A stretch of 64,000 nt of DNA from positions 2,380,640 to 2,444,639 of the forward strand of contig NZ_KQ031391.1 of assembly GCF_000966285.1 (NCBI RefSeq), given 5' to 3'. Source of the DNA: Pseudofrankia sp. DC12. Its GTDB lineage: Bacteria > Actinomycetota > Actinomycetes > Frankiales > Frankiaceae. Positions 53,343 to 63,960 of this stretch are shown here, one piece after another (the stretch's first letter is position 1; each line of letters starts with the position of its first letter). The notes under the pieces are model-generated. The model saw only the letters and a program-made list of their open reading frames with translations, ran no database searches and had not been told where the DNA came from. The position numbers and the translations under genes were made by a program.

Positions 53343-53834
53343 CTGATCAGCGCCGGTACCGAGACGGTCGCGCGGCTGCTCGGGTGGACCGGCGCGCTGC
53401 TGGCCGCGCACCCCGAGGCCCGCGCCGAGCTGGCCGGCGACCCGTCGCTGATCAGGAACGCGCTGGAGGAGACGCTGCGCTACGAGGCGCCGTCACCGGT
53501 CCAGGGGCGGTTGACCAAGCGCGGCGTCGAGCTGCACGGCACCACCATCCCGGCCGGCTCCAAGGTCCTGCTGCTCACCGGGTCCGCCGGCCGGGACGAG
53601 CGCAAGTACGCCGACGCCGACCGGTACGACATCCACCGCGTCGTCGACAGCCACCTCTCGTTCGGCCACGGCATCCACTTCTGCCTGGGCGCCGGCCTCG
53701 CCCGGATGGAGAGCCGGGTGGCGGTGGAGGAGACCCTGCTCCGGTTCCCGAACTGGGACATCGACGAGGCCAACGTGGTGCGGGTACACACCAGCACCGT
53801 CCGCGGCTACGCGAAGCTGCCCATCACGTTCTGA
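53343..53834 (+). pseudogene. C-terminal fragment of a cytochrome P450
   Basis: From 53343 the frame encodes L-I-S-A-G-T-E-T-V-A-R (I-helix oxygen-binding motif), N-A-L-E-E-T-L-R (the E-x-x-R pair), R-D-E-R-K-Y-A-D-A-D-R-Y-D, and F-G-H-G-I-H-F-C-L-G-A-G-L-A-R with the haem Cys, running to TGA at 53834. The N-terminal half before the I-helix is missing and no usable start exists at the junction, which coincides with the lipoprotein remnant. Confidence 0.88.
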
Positions 53835-53841
53835 GCCGCGG

Positions 53842-53872
53842 CCCGGCCCCGGTGATCATCACCGGGGCCGGG
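53842..53872. terminator. 31-bp near-perfect palindrome
   Basis: 15-bp arms 53842-53856 (CCCGGCCCCGGTGAT) and 53858-53872 pair exactly around a single central base. It lies in the 56-base gap between the P450 fragment and the converging sulfotransferase gene, so it could act as a bidirectional terminator. Confidence 0.65.
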
Positions 53873-53890
53873 TGGGGCGCTGGGCGAGCC

Positions 53891-55075
53891 CTAGCCGCGC
53901 TCCTCCACGACGTCGAAGTACTTGGCGTACCGGGCGGTGCGGGCCCGGACGTCGGCGAGGTCCAGGCCGGTGTCGGCGAAGCTGTAGCTGTGGCCACTCG
54001 CCGCCCGCGGGTTGTCCCGCAGGAAACCGGCCATCCGGGCCCTGGCCGGGCCGGGCAGCTCGAAGCCGAACCGGTCGTAGATCGTCTGCACGGTCGCCAG
54101 CGGGTCGGCCATCAGCTCGGCGAACGAGATGTCGAAGACCTGGCCGGCCGGCACGGTGCCGTCGAGCCGGACATCGACCGTGCGCTCCGACCCTTCCAGC
54201 AGCAGCTCCGCGAACTCGGGGCCGATCTCGTCCCGGTCGGCCTCGTCGGAGTACAGCCGGCGCAGCGCGGCCACCATGCTCGTGTTCGAGGCCACCAGGG
54301 TCGCGACGTCGCGGTGGGTCTGCACGAGCAGGGCGTCCGGATACTCGCCCATCAGCTGCGGCAGCGTCCAGACGTGCGACGGCCACTTCAGCAGCCACCG
54401 GCTGCCCGGGTGCTCGCTCTGCAGCACCTCCAGGAAGCGCCGGTGCCAGGTGTAGGCGGCCGCGACGTGGCCGTCCCGGACGGCGTCGTGCAGCCACCAG
54501 TGCAGGTAGCTGGGCACCCGGTACTGGTTCGCGAAGATCGTGCTGGTGAACGCGCTGCCCAGGATCCGGCCGCACTCCTGGGCGAGCCGGCCGCCGAGCT
54601 GGTGGATCGCGCGGAACCCGGGGATGACGGTGTCCGTCACGCTGATCAGCGACTCAGCCTCGTCGATGCGCGGGTCCGAGTAGTAGGTCTGCGTGCGCGG
54701 CGGCGGTAGCGGGGCCTCGACCTCCCAGGTCAGCGGCGCCCGGTGGGCCGGGTCCTGGGCGAGGACGTCGAACAGCAGGGTGGTGCCGGTGCGCGCCTGC
54801 CCGACGATGACCACGGGCGGGACGATGTCGCGCTCCCGGATCTCCGGGTGCCCGCGGTGGTGGTCGACGACTCTCAACCGGTTCGCCAGGTAGGAGGCCA
54901 GCTCGAACCCGGCCGCCAGCTGGCCCAGCTCGCTGAACCTGGCCTCGTCCTCGATGCAGCGCAGCAGCAGGGCGAGCCCGTCCCGCCACCCATCCCCGCC
55001 GAAAAGCTCATCGTCACCGAAGTCATCGAGACCAGTGGTCTCCCGCGCGGACGCGAGAAGATCATCTGGGTTCAC
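53891..55075 (-). CDS. PAPS-dependent sulfotransferase family protein
   Basis: 394 residues from the GTG at 55075 with GGAGGTAG upstream; the open frame before it is not conserved. P-V-V-I-V-G-Q-A-R-T-G-T-T-L-L-F near 90 is the 5'-phosphosulfate-binding loop, and W-L-L-K-W-P-S-H near 230 with T-H-R-D-V near 258 forms the 3'-phosphate region. The length and the D-P-A-H-R-A-P-L-T-W-E motif fit the actinobacterial Sulfotransfer_3 proteins. These sulfate small lipids or metabolites, or may have lost that activity; the substrate is unknown. Confidence 0.85.
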   Translation of the reverse strand: MNPDDLLASARETTGLDDFGDDELFGGDGWRDGLALLLRCIEDEARFSELGQLAAGFELASYLANRLRVVDHHRGHPEIRERDIVPPVVIVGQARTGTTLLFDVLAQDPAHRAPLTWEVEAPLPPPRTQTYYSDPRIDEAESLISVTDTVIPGFRAIHQLGGRLAQECGRILGSAFTSTIFANQYRVPSYLHWWLHDAVRDGHVAAAYTWHRRFLEVLQSEHPGSRWLLKWPSHVWTLPQLMGEYPDALLVQTHRDVATLVASNTSMVAALRRLYSDEADRDEIGPEFAELLLEGSERTVDVRLDGTVPAGQVFDISFAELMADPLATVQTIYDRFGFELPGPARARMAGFLRDNPRAASGHSYSFADTGLDLADVRARTARYAKYFDVVEERG

Positions 55076-55348
55076 GCGGCTACCTCCACCAGTCACTGGA
55101 TCGGCGTTCACATCGAAAGTGGGGTGGGGCCGGAAGAACACAAAAGCCGCCCCAATGCGTGGGACGACCCAGTGGAGCCGCTCGCCCACGAGGACGGCAC
55201 GGGCCACGGCTCCCCAGCCCAGATGCTCCCCCACCCCCAGTCCAGACTTCGACCGGGGGGTCGATGACACCTCGCCGCGCAGGCCGCTGACCAGGGCCTG
55301 TCGGTCAGCGGACAGCCAGGCGGGCCCGGCTCACCCCGCCGGTGGCCG

Positions 55349-57811
<2,463 letters not shown>

Positions 57812-57937
57812 CGCGTCCTCATCTGTCGACCGGGGCCGCCGCCGCGGTCTGGGCCGGCGCCCCCTGGCTCGATCCAACCAGCTTCGGGCCGGAAGTCCCG
57901 CCCTGCGCCGCCGGCCCGGGTTCCGGCCCCGGGAATC

Positions 57938-58345
57938 TCAGGCGGCGGGCAGCTGGTCGATGCGCACCAGGTTGCCGGACGGGTCGCGCACGGCGCAGTC
58001 CTTGGTTCCCCAGAACTGCTCGGTCGGCTCCTGCACGATCTCGGCGCCCGAGGCACGCACCTTCTCGAAGGTGCCGTCCAAATCGTCGGTGTGGAAGTGG
58101 ACGCCGTTGAGGGCTCCCTTGGCGACCAGGGCGGCGATCGCCTCGGTGTCGGCCGGGCTGCCCTGGAGGAAGTTCGTGAGAACGATCTCGACGCCGGGCT
58201 GGGACGGGGCGCCGACCGTGATCCAGCGGAAGCCCTCGTTGGCGACGTCCTTGCGCACCTCGAGCCCGAGGGCGTCCCGGTAGAAGGCCAGGGCGAGGTC
58301 TGGGTCGTTGATCTGGACGAAGCAGCGGGCAAGTGTGAGGTCCAT
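57938..58345 (-). CDS. VOC (glyoxalase/bleomycin-resistance-like) protein
   Basis: 135 residues from the ATG at 58345. Two beta-alpha-beta-beta-beta modules: the first begins L-A-R-C-F-V-Q-I-N-D and has F-Y-R-D-A-L-G-L-E, the second begins G-V-H-F-H-T-D-D-L-D and ends D-P-S-G-N-L-V-R-I-D-Q. Family members bind metals and small ligands or sequester drugs. It starts 11 bases after the araC-type stop and precedes the UvrA-like gene by 126 bases, forming one likely operon. Confidence 0.88.
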   Translation of the reverse strand: MDLTLARCFVQINDPDLALAFYRDALGLEVRKDVANEGFRWITVGAPSQPGVEIVLTNFLQGSPADTEAIAALVAKGALNGVHFHTDDLDGTFEKVRASGAEIVQEPTEQFWGTKDCAVRDPSGNLVRIDQLPAA

Positions 58346-58355
58346 GACCGCAACG

Positions 58356-58808
58356 CTAAGGAACCGTGGGCCCGGGCGCTTCTCCGATCCTGCTCGGTCC
58401 ACCGCGCGGTCTGCGGCTGGGGCGGGTGAGGTCCTTGGCGACGCAGCCCGGCACGCCGGCGAGCCCGCCGTGGTCACGGGCCCGGTAGGCCGTCGGCGTC
58501 TCCCCCACCAGCTCGGTGAAGCGGGCGCTGAACGAGCCGAGCGACGTACAGCCGACCGCCATGCAGACGTCGGTGACCGACAGGCCGCCCCGGCGCAGCA
58601 GCGCCTTCGCCCGCTCGATACGCCGGGTCATCAGGTACGCGTAGGGCGTCTCCCCGTACGCGGCGCGGAACTGCCGGGAGAAGTGCGCGGTCGACATCAG
58701 CGCGGCCCGGGCGAGCGCGGCCACGTCCAGCGGGCGGGCGTACTCACGGTCCATCAGGTCGCGGGCGCGACGCAGGTGCGCGAGGTTGGCGAGATCCTCC
58801 GGCGTCAC
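58356..58808 (-). CDS. AraC-family transcriptional regulator (DNA-binding domain only)
   Basis: 150 residues from the GTG at 58808. The two-HTH AraC domain fills residues 5-110: R-P-L-D-V-A-A-L-A-R-A-A-L-M-S-T-A-H-F-S-R-Q-F and V-T-D-V-C-M-A-V-G with S-F-S-A-R-F-T-E-L-V-G-E-T-P. There is no ligand-binding domain, and a Pro/Arg-rich tail follows. It probably controls the VOC and UvrA-like genes downstream. Confidence 0.9.
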   Translation of the reverse strand: MTPEDLANLAHLRRARDLMDREYARPLDVAALARAALMSTAHFSRQFRAAYGETPYAYLMTRRIERAKALLRRGGLSVTDVCMAVGCTSLGSFSARFTELVGETPTAYRARDHGGLAGVPGCVAKDLTRPSRRPRGGPSRIGEAPGPTVP

Positions 58809-58893
58809 CCTGCCAGGGTATGGGCCCGCACCCGCCCGGCCGGCGGCCCGGCGGCGCGACGCCGTTGCGCACCGCGCCGCCGGGCCGGGCGGA

Positions 58894-59130
58894 TCAGGAG
58901 TTCTTGACCTTGCTGGCGGCGAACGCGGCGCCCCGGGTGGTCATCCCGTTGGAGCCGTAGGTCAGGTGGGCCACGCCGTTGGCTCCGTTGACGCAGACCG
59001 GGTTGCCCGACGCGCAGAACTCCTGGGACCTGGGGCCGCACAGCGCGCTGGCCGTCGGGATGTGCTGTCCGTAGAGGGCCAGCGGGTTGCCGAGGACGAC
59101 GACCGCCGCGGCCCTCGGGGCGAGGCCCCG
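58894..59130 (-). pseudogene. C-terminal fragment of a cutinase-like esterase
   Basis: The frame ending at TGA 58894-58896 reads A-V-V-V-L-G-N-P-L-A-L-Y-G-Q-H-I-P-T and C-G-P-R-S-Q-E-F-C-A-S-G-N-P-V-C, then H-L-T-Y-G-S-N-G-M-T-T and A-A-F-A-A. These are the catalytic-Asp (D/N-P-V-C) and His (H-L-x-Y) regions of actinobacterial cutinases. The nucleophile half is absent; beyond about 59130 the sequence becomes a PKD-domain remnant on the opposite strand. Confidence 0.72.
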
Positions 59131-59390
59131 CCGCCTGCGTCGACACGGCCGTCGGTGACCCCACCGTGTCCGTCGTCCCCACGCAGGTCGAGCTGGAGGT
59201 CACCGCGGACGCGTCGGGGTCCAGCGGCTCCGGGACTCTGCGGTACACGTTCGACTTCGGCGACGGCGCGGCCACCTTCGGCCCGCAGACCGGCGGCACG
59301 GCCAAGCACAGCTACACCGCGACCGGCACCCGTAGGGACTCGCCGCCGCGCGCGCACCGGCCGGCGGGTCCTCGTCCGAGTAACCGATGA
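59130..59390 (+). pseudogene. PKD-domain gene fragment
   Basis: The frame from about 59133 reads V-G-D-P-T-V-S-V-V-P-T-Q-V-E-L-E-V-T-A-D-A-S-G-S, then Y-T-F-D-F-G-D-G and H-S-Y-T-A-T-G-T. This is a PKD beta-sandwich found in secreted enzymes. After T-G-T-R the expected A-T-V-T-V-T-D strand is replaced by Arg/Pro-rich sequence ending at TAA 59381-59383 in another frame or TGA at 59388. There is neither signal peptide nor start. Confidence 0.7.
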
Positions 59391-59504
59391 CGTCGCCGAT
59401 GCGGTTGACGCACGCGACGGCCGATCGTCATGCCTTACCGTTCCGATCAGAAGACGTCCCGACCCATGACCGATCCGGACGTCCGGCCGCTAAGGAGCCC
59501 TCGC

Positions 59505-60302
59505 ATGACAACCTCGACCCCGGTGATCTTCATCCACGGGCTGTGGCTGCACGCCTCGTCCTGGGGACCCTGGCTGGACCTGTTCCGAAGCGCCGGCTAC
59601 GAGCCCGCCGCCCCTGGCTGGCCGGGCGACCCGGACACGGTGGAGGAGGCCAGGTCCAACTCGGACGCCATGGCCGGCCACGGCATCGACGACGTCGTCG
59701 CCCACTACGCGGAGATCATCTCGCACCTCCCGGCCAAGCCGGTCCTGGTCGGGCACTCGTTCGGCGGGATGATCGCTCAGCGCCTTCTCGGCCAGGACCT
59801 CGCCGGCGCCGCCGTCGCGATCGACGCCGCCCAGATCAAGGGCGTGCTGCCGCTGCCGCTCTCGGCGCTGCGCGCCACGCTGCCGGTGTTCAAGAACCCG
59901 AGCAACAAGAACAAGACCGTCCCGCTGACGGCGGAGCAGTTCCGGTACGCCTTCGGGAACGCCATTCCCGAGGACGAGTCCCAGCAGCTGTTCGACACCT
60001 GGGTCATGCCCGCCCCCGGCAAGCCACTGTTCGAGGCCGCGGCCGCCAACTTCGACCCGCATTCACCCGCCGCGGTCAACACCAAGAACGAGGGCCGCGG
60101 CCCGCTCCTGCTGATCGCCGGCGGGAAGGACCACACGGTTCCGGAGGTCGTGACCCGGGCGACGCTGAAGCAGTACCGCCACTCCTCGGCGGTCACCGAC
60201 ATCCTCGGCTTCCCCGACCGCGGGCACTCGCTGACGATCGACCACGGCTGGCGCGAGGTCGCGGACGCCTCGCTCGCCTGGCTGCACAAGCAGGGGCTGT
60301 AA
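59505..60302 (+). CDS. alpha/beta hydrolase
   Basis: 265 residues from the ATG at 59505 behind AAGGAG; longer starts lack ribosome sites. Typical fold: P-V-I-F-I-H-G-L-W oxyanion strand near 8, nucleophile elbow V-G-H-S-F-G-G-M near 86, acid D in G-G-K-D-H near 208 and catalytic His in D-R-G-H-S-L near 240. Size and pattern resemble small esterases or haloalkane-dehalogenase-like hydrolases of actinobacteria. No neighbour suggests a substrate. Confidence 0.9.
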   Translation: MTTSTPVIFIHGLWLHASSWGPWLDLFRSAGYEPAAPGWPGDPDTVEEARSNSDAMAGHGIDDVVAHYAEIISHLPAKPVLVGHSFGGMIAQRLLGQDLAGAAVAIDAAQIKGVLPLPLSALRATLPVFKNPSNKNKTVPLTAEQFRYAFGNAIPEDESQQLFDTWVMPAPGKPLFEAAAANFDPHSPAAVNTKNEGRGPLLLIAGGKDHTVPEVVTRATLKQYRHSSAVTDILGFPDRGHSLTIDHGWREVADASLAWLHKQGL

Positions 60303-60445
60303 CACCCGCGGCCAGCTGGGCGCGCGCCCGCGCGAAGGGCCGGCCGACCACTCGCGTACGCCCACATCGACCGGGCCCGCAGCGCGCGGCTGCCCGTACT
60401 GACGGCCGTGCTACCAGCCTGACCTCGTGTTCGCCGGGGCTCTCT

Positions 60446-61567
60446 TCATTGGGCGATCGAGGCAATACAGGACACGACGCCCCCTCTGGCGGCGTTGACG
60501 TTCGCGCCGAGGCGGTAGTTCCGTTCGGTGCGGGCGACGGACACCTGGCGCTGGTCGTAGAAGTCCGTGTAGATCTTGCCGATGTCTTCGCCTTCGTTGA
60601 CGAATCCGATGTAGGTGCCGTTGTCGTCGAAGTAGGGGACGGCGAACAGGTGGGCGACCCTGATCGAAGGCGAGCTGAAGATCATGATTCCGGTGGTGCC
60701 GCGTAGTCCGATGTTGCGGTTGGCGACGTAGATGCCAGCGAACACAATGGTGTCCGGCTCGTCGGGCCCATAGCTGACGCGTGCGCCGACCTGGACTCGT
60801 GGTGAGAGCAGCCCGCGTTCGTTGTCCTGCATGAAGGCGGCCATGTGGCCGGAGTGCATGTACAGGTCGCCGGCCTTCGTCCCGTCGACGCCTTCCTTCC
60901 AGTCCTTGACGACGAGATGCTCATCGGTGTCGTTGAGGACAAGTCCGAGGATCTTCTTCGGGTTCTCGAGGGACATGTACCGCAGGAGCCCGGTGAGGAC
61001 CGCGACGGCCGCTGCGATCGCGGTCTTGAGGCCGATGGTGGTGATCGCGTTCCGGATGGCGGCGGTGAGCACCTGCCCGGCCCGTAGCTCTCTGAGCACC
61101 TCGGCCGTCATCGGTGCGCCGACGCCGGCGAGCCCACTGGAGATCAGTTCGATGGTGAACTGGCCGGGGGTCTTGGCGGTCTGCATGTTCTCGAACCGCT
61201 TCACGAGCATCGTCAGGTACTCGCGCACGCCGTCGCCGCGCAGGCTCATGAGGTAGTTCGCGTCGCCGCGGGCCAGCGCGAGGTTCGGCTCGACGTCAAC
61301 CTCGGTGTCGAGCATCCGTGCGAGCGCGGTCTCCTCGTCGAAGTCGGCGGCGTCGAGATCGACGGCCCCGGAGCCGGGCTGGCTCGCCTCGTCCAGCAGT
61401 GCTTCCAGGAGTCGGACGCGGGCCAGCCGGGCCTTCTTACGCTCGCTGAGCGCGTCGTTCGAGAAGATGGCCTGTAGGTCGACACCGTGCCGTTCCCTGA
61501 TCGAGTCCATGATCTGTTCGGCGAACTGCCGGTCGCTCAGGTGGGTCTGTGTCGGCGAGAGTTCCAC
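60446..61567 (-). CDS. unrecognised 373-aa protein, paralog A (helical N-domain, hydrophobic segment, beta-rich C-domain)
   Basis: GTG start at 61567 with GGAGGT six bases upstream. Residues 10-60 are amphipathic helices (R-Q-F-A-E-Q-I-M-D-S-I, S-E-R-K-K-A-R-L-A-R-V-R-L-L-E-A-L-L), and 65-100 are acidic. Residues 105-165 are helical, with R-G-D-G-V-R-E-Y-L-T-M and an amphipathic run. Residues 168-198 form one hydrophobic segment. From about 205 a beta-rich domain begins: L-N-D-T-D-E-H-L-V-V, F-A-G-I-Y-V-A-N-R-N, I-M-I-F-S-S-P, H-L-F-A-V-P-Y-F, ending N-Y-R-L-G-A-N-V-N-A and V-V-S-C-I-A-S-I. There is no signal peptide. Its paralog of equal length lies upstream. I do not recognise the family; a membrane-active or pore-forming role is only a guess. 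Confidence 0.85.
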   Translation of the reverse strand: MELSPTQTHLSDRQFAEQIMDSIRERHGVDLQAIFSNDALSERKKARLARVRLLEALLDEASQPGSGAVDLDAADFDEETALARMLDTEVDVEPNLALARGDANYLMSLRGDGVREYLTMLVKRFENMQTAKTPGQFTIELISSGLAGVGAPMTAEVLRELRAGQVLTAAIRNAITTIGLKTAIAAAVAVLTGLLRYMSLENPKKILGLVLNDTDEHLVVKDWKEGVDGTKAGDLYMHSGHMAAFMQDNERGLLSPRVQVGARVSYGPDEPDTIVFAGIYVANRNIGLRGTTGIMIFSSPSIRVAHLFAVPYFDDNGTYIGFVNEGEDIGKIYTDFYDQRQVSVARTERNYRLGANVNAARGGVVSCIASIAQ

Positions 61568-61872
61568 CAGATACCTCCGAATGATCGCGCCAGTGAACGT
61601 GGCGGTGCGCGCACACCGCCACGGCGGGGCGTCCCGCGCGGCTCATGGGCGTCCGGGTGAAGGCGATCGCCCGGGACGCGTCACGCGGGGCAGGGCGAGG
61701 ACCGGTCCGGCCGCCGGCGACAGGCGGACGGCGTGTTCCGGTCCTCGCCGGTTCTCACGGTCGTGGGTTGTGATGTCCAGTGGCCTGACGTTTCCGTCAG
61801 CGTCGGCTACCTCGTGTTCGTCAGGCTTCCCGGCGGCCCCGACCACGGCCGCCGGGAATCGTTCCTGGGCCC
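61568..61872. other. spacer between the two 373-aa paralogs
   Basis: 305 bases without a supported gene. A small hairpin, CTGACG (61785-61790) with CGTCAG (61795-61800), lies 70 bases after the stop of paralog B. The region is long enough for paralog A to have its own promoter. Confidence 0.4.
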
Positions 61873-62994
61873 CTACTGGACGATGGAGGCGATACAGGAG
61901 ACGACGCCGCCTCTGGGGGCGTTGACGTTGGCGCCGAGCCGGTAGTTGCGTTCGGTGCGGGACATGGAGACCTGGCGGCGAGCGTAGAAGTCCTTGTAGA
62001 TCTTCTCGATGTCCTCGCCCTCGTTGACGAACCCCATCCAGGTGCCGTTGTCCTCGAAGTAGGGGACGGCGAACAGGTGGGCGATCCTGACCTTGGGCGA
62101 ACTGAAGATCATGACGCCTTCGGCGCCGCGTATTCCGACGTTGCGGTCGGCGAAGTAGATGCCGGCGAACACGAGGTTGTCGGGCTCGTTCGGGCCGAAG
62201 TTCACCCGGGCCCTGATCTGAACCTTCGGTGAGACGAGTCCGCTCTCGTTGTCCTGCATGAAGTTCGCCATGTGGCCGAAGGCCATGTAGAGGTCTCCGT
62301 CCTTCTTTCCGTCGACGCCCTTCTCCCAGTTCTTGACGACGAGGTGCTCGTCGGTGTCGTTGATGACCATCCCGAGGATCTTCTTGGGGTTGTCGAGGAA
62401 CATGTAGAGCAAGAACCCGACGAGGACCACGACGATCGCGCCGATCGCGGTCTTCATACCGATGTTCGAGATGCCGGTCCGGATGGCGGCCATGACCGCC
62501 TGCCCGGCCCGCAGCGCCTTGATGACCTCCCAGGCCATCGGGACGCCGACGCTGATCAGGCCGCTGGCGGTCAGTTCGATCGCGAGCTGGCCGGGGGTCT
62601 TGGCGGTCTGCATGTTCTCGAAGCGCTTCGTGAGCATCGTGAGGTACTCGCGGACGCCGTCACCGCGCAGGCTCATCACGTAGTTCGCGTCGCTGCGGGT
62701 CAGCGAGAGGTTCGGCTCGATGTCGATCTCGGTGTCCAGCATCTGCGCGAGAGCGGTGTCCTGGTCGAAGTCGGCGGCATCGAGGTCGACGGCACCGGAA
62801 TTCGGCTCGTTCGCCTCGGTCAGCAGCGCTTCCAGGAGCCGGACGCGGGCCAGCCGCGCCTTCTTGCGCTCGCTGAGCGCGTCGTTCGAGAAGATCGCGT
62901 GCAGGTCTACGCCGTGCCGTTCCTTGATCGAGTCCATGATCTGTTCCGCGAACTGGCGGTTGGTCAGGTGGTTCTGGTTCGACAGCAGCTCCAT
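61873..62994 (-). CDS. unrecognised 373-aa protein, paralog B
   Basis: ATG start at 62994 with GGAGGT six bases upstream; an open leader of 29 codons lacks a ribosome site. It matches paralog A along its full length without needing gaps. The most conserved blocks are the N-terminal helices (I-F-S-N-D-A-L-S-E-R-K-K), the R-G-D-G-V-R-E-Y-L-T-M / K-R-F-E-N-M-Q-T-A-K-T-P-G-Q stretch, N-P-K-K-I-L-G, and the C-terminal Y-R-L-G-A-N-V-N-A and S-C-I-A-S-I ends. The hydrophobic segment (about 170-200) is conserved in character more than in sequence. Each copy has its own ribosome site; no other gene is shared between them. Confidence 0.85.
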   Translation of the reverse strand: MELLSNQNHLTNRQFAEQIMDSIKERHGVDLHAIFSNDALSERKKARLARVRLLEALLTEANEPNSGAVDLDAADFDQDTALAQMLDTEIDIEPNLSLTRSDANYVMSLRGDGVREYLTMLTKRFENMQTAKTPGQLAIELTASGLISVGVPMAWEVIKALRAGQAVMAAIRTGISNIGMKTAIGAIVVVLVGFLLYMFLDNPKKILGMVINDTDEHLVVKNWEKGVDGKKDGDLYMAFGHMANFMQDNESGLVSPKVQIRARVNFGPNEPDNLVFAGIYFADRNVGIRGAEGVMIFSSPKVRIAHLFAVPYFEDNGTWMGFVNEGEDIEKIYKDFYARRQVSMSRTERNYRLGANVNAPRGGVVSCIASIVQ

Positions 62995-63401
62995 CGGGCA
63001 CCTCCGGATGATTCCGACAAGGAATCGTGCAGGCATGACAGGACCACCGCCGCGTTCCCTGAAAGGGGAAGGCGGCGGCACTGTTCGTCATCGAATTGGC
63101 CACAACTGGTAGGCATCAGGGAATCCACCCGTTGCGAGTGGTTCCCGTCGTTCCGAATCGACGTGTCGCAGAAGCCGTCGTTGTCAACCTGGGGCCCATA
63201 CGTCGACCGGCACGCAGAGCCTAGCGGGGGTGCGAACAGCGCGTCCAACCAGAACACATCGCGGTGAATTCTCCGCACAAAACGTCCATCGAATGACCGA
63301 CGCATAGAACCGGGGTTCACGTTGTTCGCAGCGAGTGTCTGGAGGTGGGCCGTCAGGCGGTGCAGGACCTTGGGGATCTCGGCGGCGATGCGCCGTGCCG
63401 C
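62995..63401. other. intergenic region upstream of paralog B
   Basis: About 400 bases, with an AT-richer part at about 63080-63330 that should carry the promoter for the paralog genes. No coding or RNA feature is recognised. Confidence 0.4.
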
Positions 63402-63707
63402 CTACCGCGGTGCCGTTCCCGTGGGGCGCCGAGGGCCGCAGGAGGCGGGCAGGCCTAGGTCAACCGGTCCGGGAACGGTCCGGCAGGCCGCATGGCGGCG
63501 ACGGCCGACCACGACGGCCCCGGCAAAGGCGGCCACCGCTACCCCGGCCAGCACGGGAACCCACACGGCGGCGACAGTCGCCGCGGCAGCGACCACGCCG
63601 AGGACCGCGAGCAGCGGCCCGGCACAGCACACGGCGCACGCCGCGACCGCCACCGCGGCGGCGCCGATCGTCGACCACGGACCAGACCTGCCCATCGAGG
63701 GCGTCAT
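63402..63707 (-). CDS. small Cys-Cys membrane protein, possible metal (mercury-type) transporter
   Basis: 101 residues from the ATG at 63707, which overlaps the MerR-frame stop (ATGA). Two hydrophobic segments at about 13-38 and 42-66 enclose A-V-C-C-A-G-P-L-L-A, a Cys-Cys-x-Gly-Pro motif as in MerT-type mercuric transporters. The last 30 residues are Arg/Pro-rich. Coupling to a MerR-type gene supports a metal-linked role, but MerT normally has three helices, so the name is tentative. Confidence 0.6.
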   Translation of the reverse strand: MTPSMGRSGPWSTIGAAAVAVAACAVCCAGPLLAVLGVVAAAATVAAVWVPVLAGVAVAAFAGAVVVGRRRHAACRTVPGPVDLGLPASCGPRRPTGTAPR

Positions 63708-63936
63708 GCCGTCGCTCCCAACAGGTCAGCCAGCAGGCCGGCAGCGGTCTGGGGCTCCCGGACGAGATGAACGCCAACCGTTCCACCGCGTCGTCGCCGT
63801 ACATCCGGTAACCGGACGGGGTGCGCTCCGCGGACAACAGCCCGGCCGACTCGTAGAACCGCAGCGTCGTCGCCGGCACACCGACACGATCCGCCAGCTG
63901 CGAGACCCGACAGGAAGCCACAACCGGGACCGTCAA
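63704..63936 (-). pseudogene. MerR-family regulator, frameshifted and internally deleted
   Basis: From a TTG at 63936 the HTH reads V-S-Q-L-A-D-R-V-G-V-P-A-T-T-L-R-F-Y-E and G-L-L-S-A-E-R-T-P-S-G-Y-R-M-Y, then E-R-L-A-F-I-S. The dimerisation helix and metal-site cysteines are missing. The expected ATGA overlap with the next gene is preserved only in a different frame (A-A-G-L-L-A-D-L-L-G-A-T-A-stop). An internal deletion with frameshift explains both; a sequencing error could contribute. Confidence 0.72.
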
Positions 63937-63960
63937 CCTTCAACCCGACTAGAAAGTCAA
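63933..63960 (-). promoter_or_regulatory. MerR-type operator/promoter
   Basis: On the minus strand TTGACTTTC...GAAGGTTGA has the ACYTTC/GAAGGT dyad found between widely spaced -35 and -10 elements of MerR/CueR-controlled promoters. TTGACT is the -35 (63955-63960). It lies directly upstream of, and overlaps, the TTG start of the merR-like gene, suggesting autoregulation and possibly a leaderless message. Confidence 0.55.
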
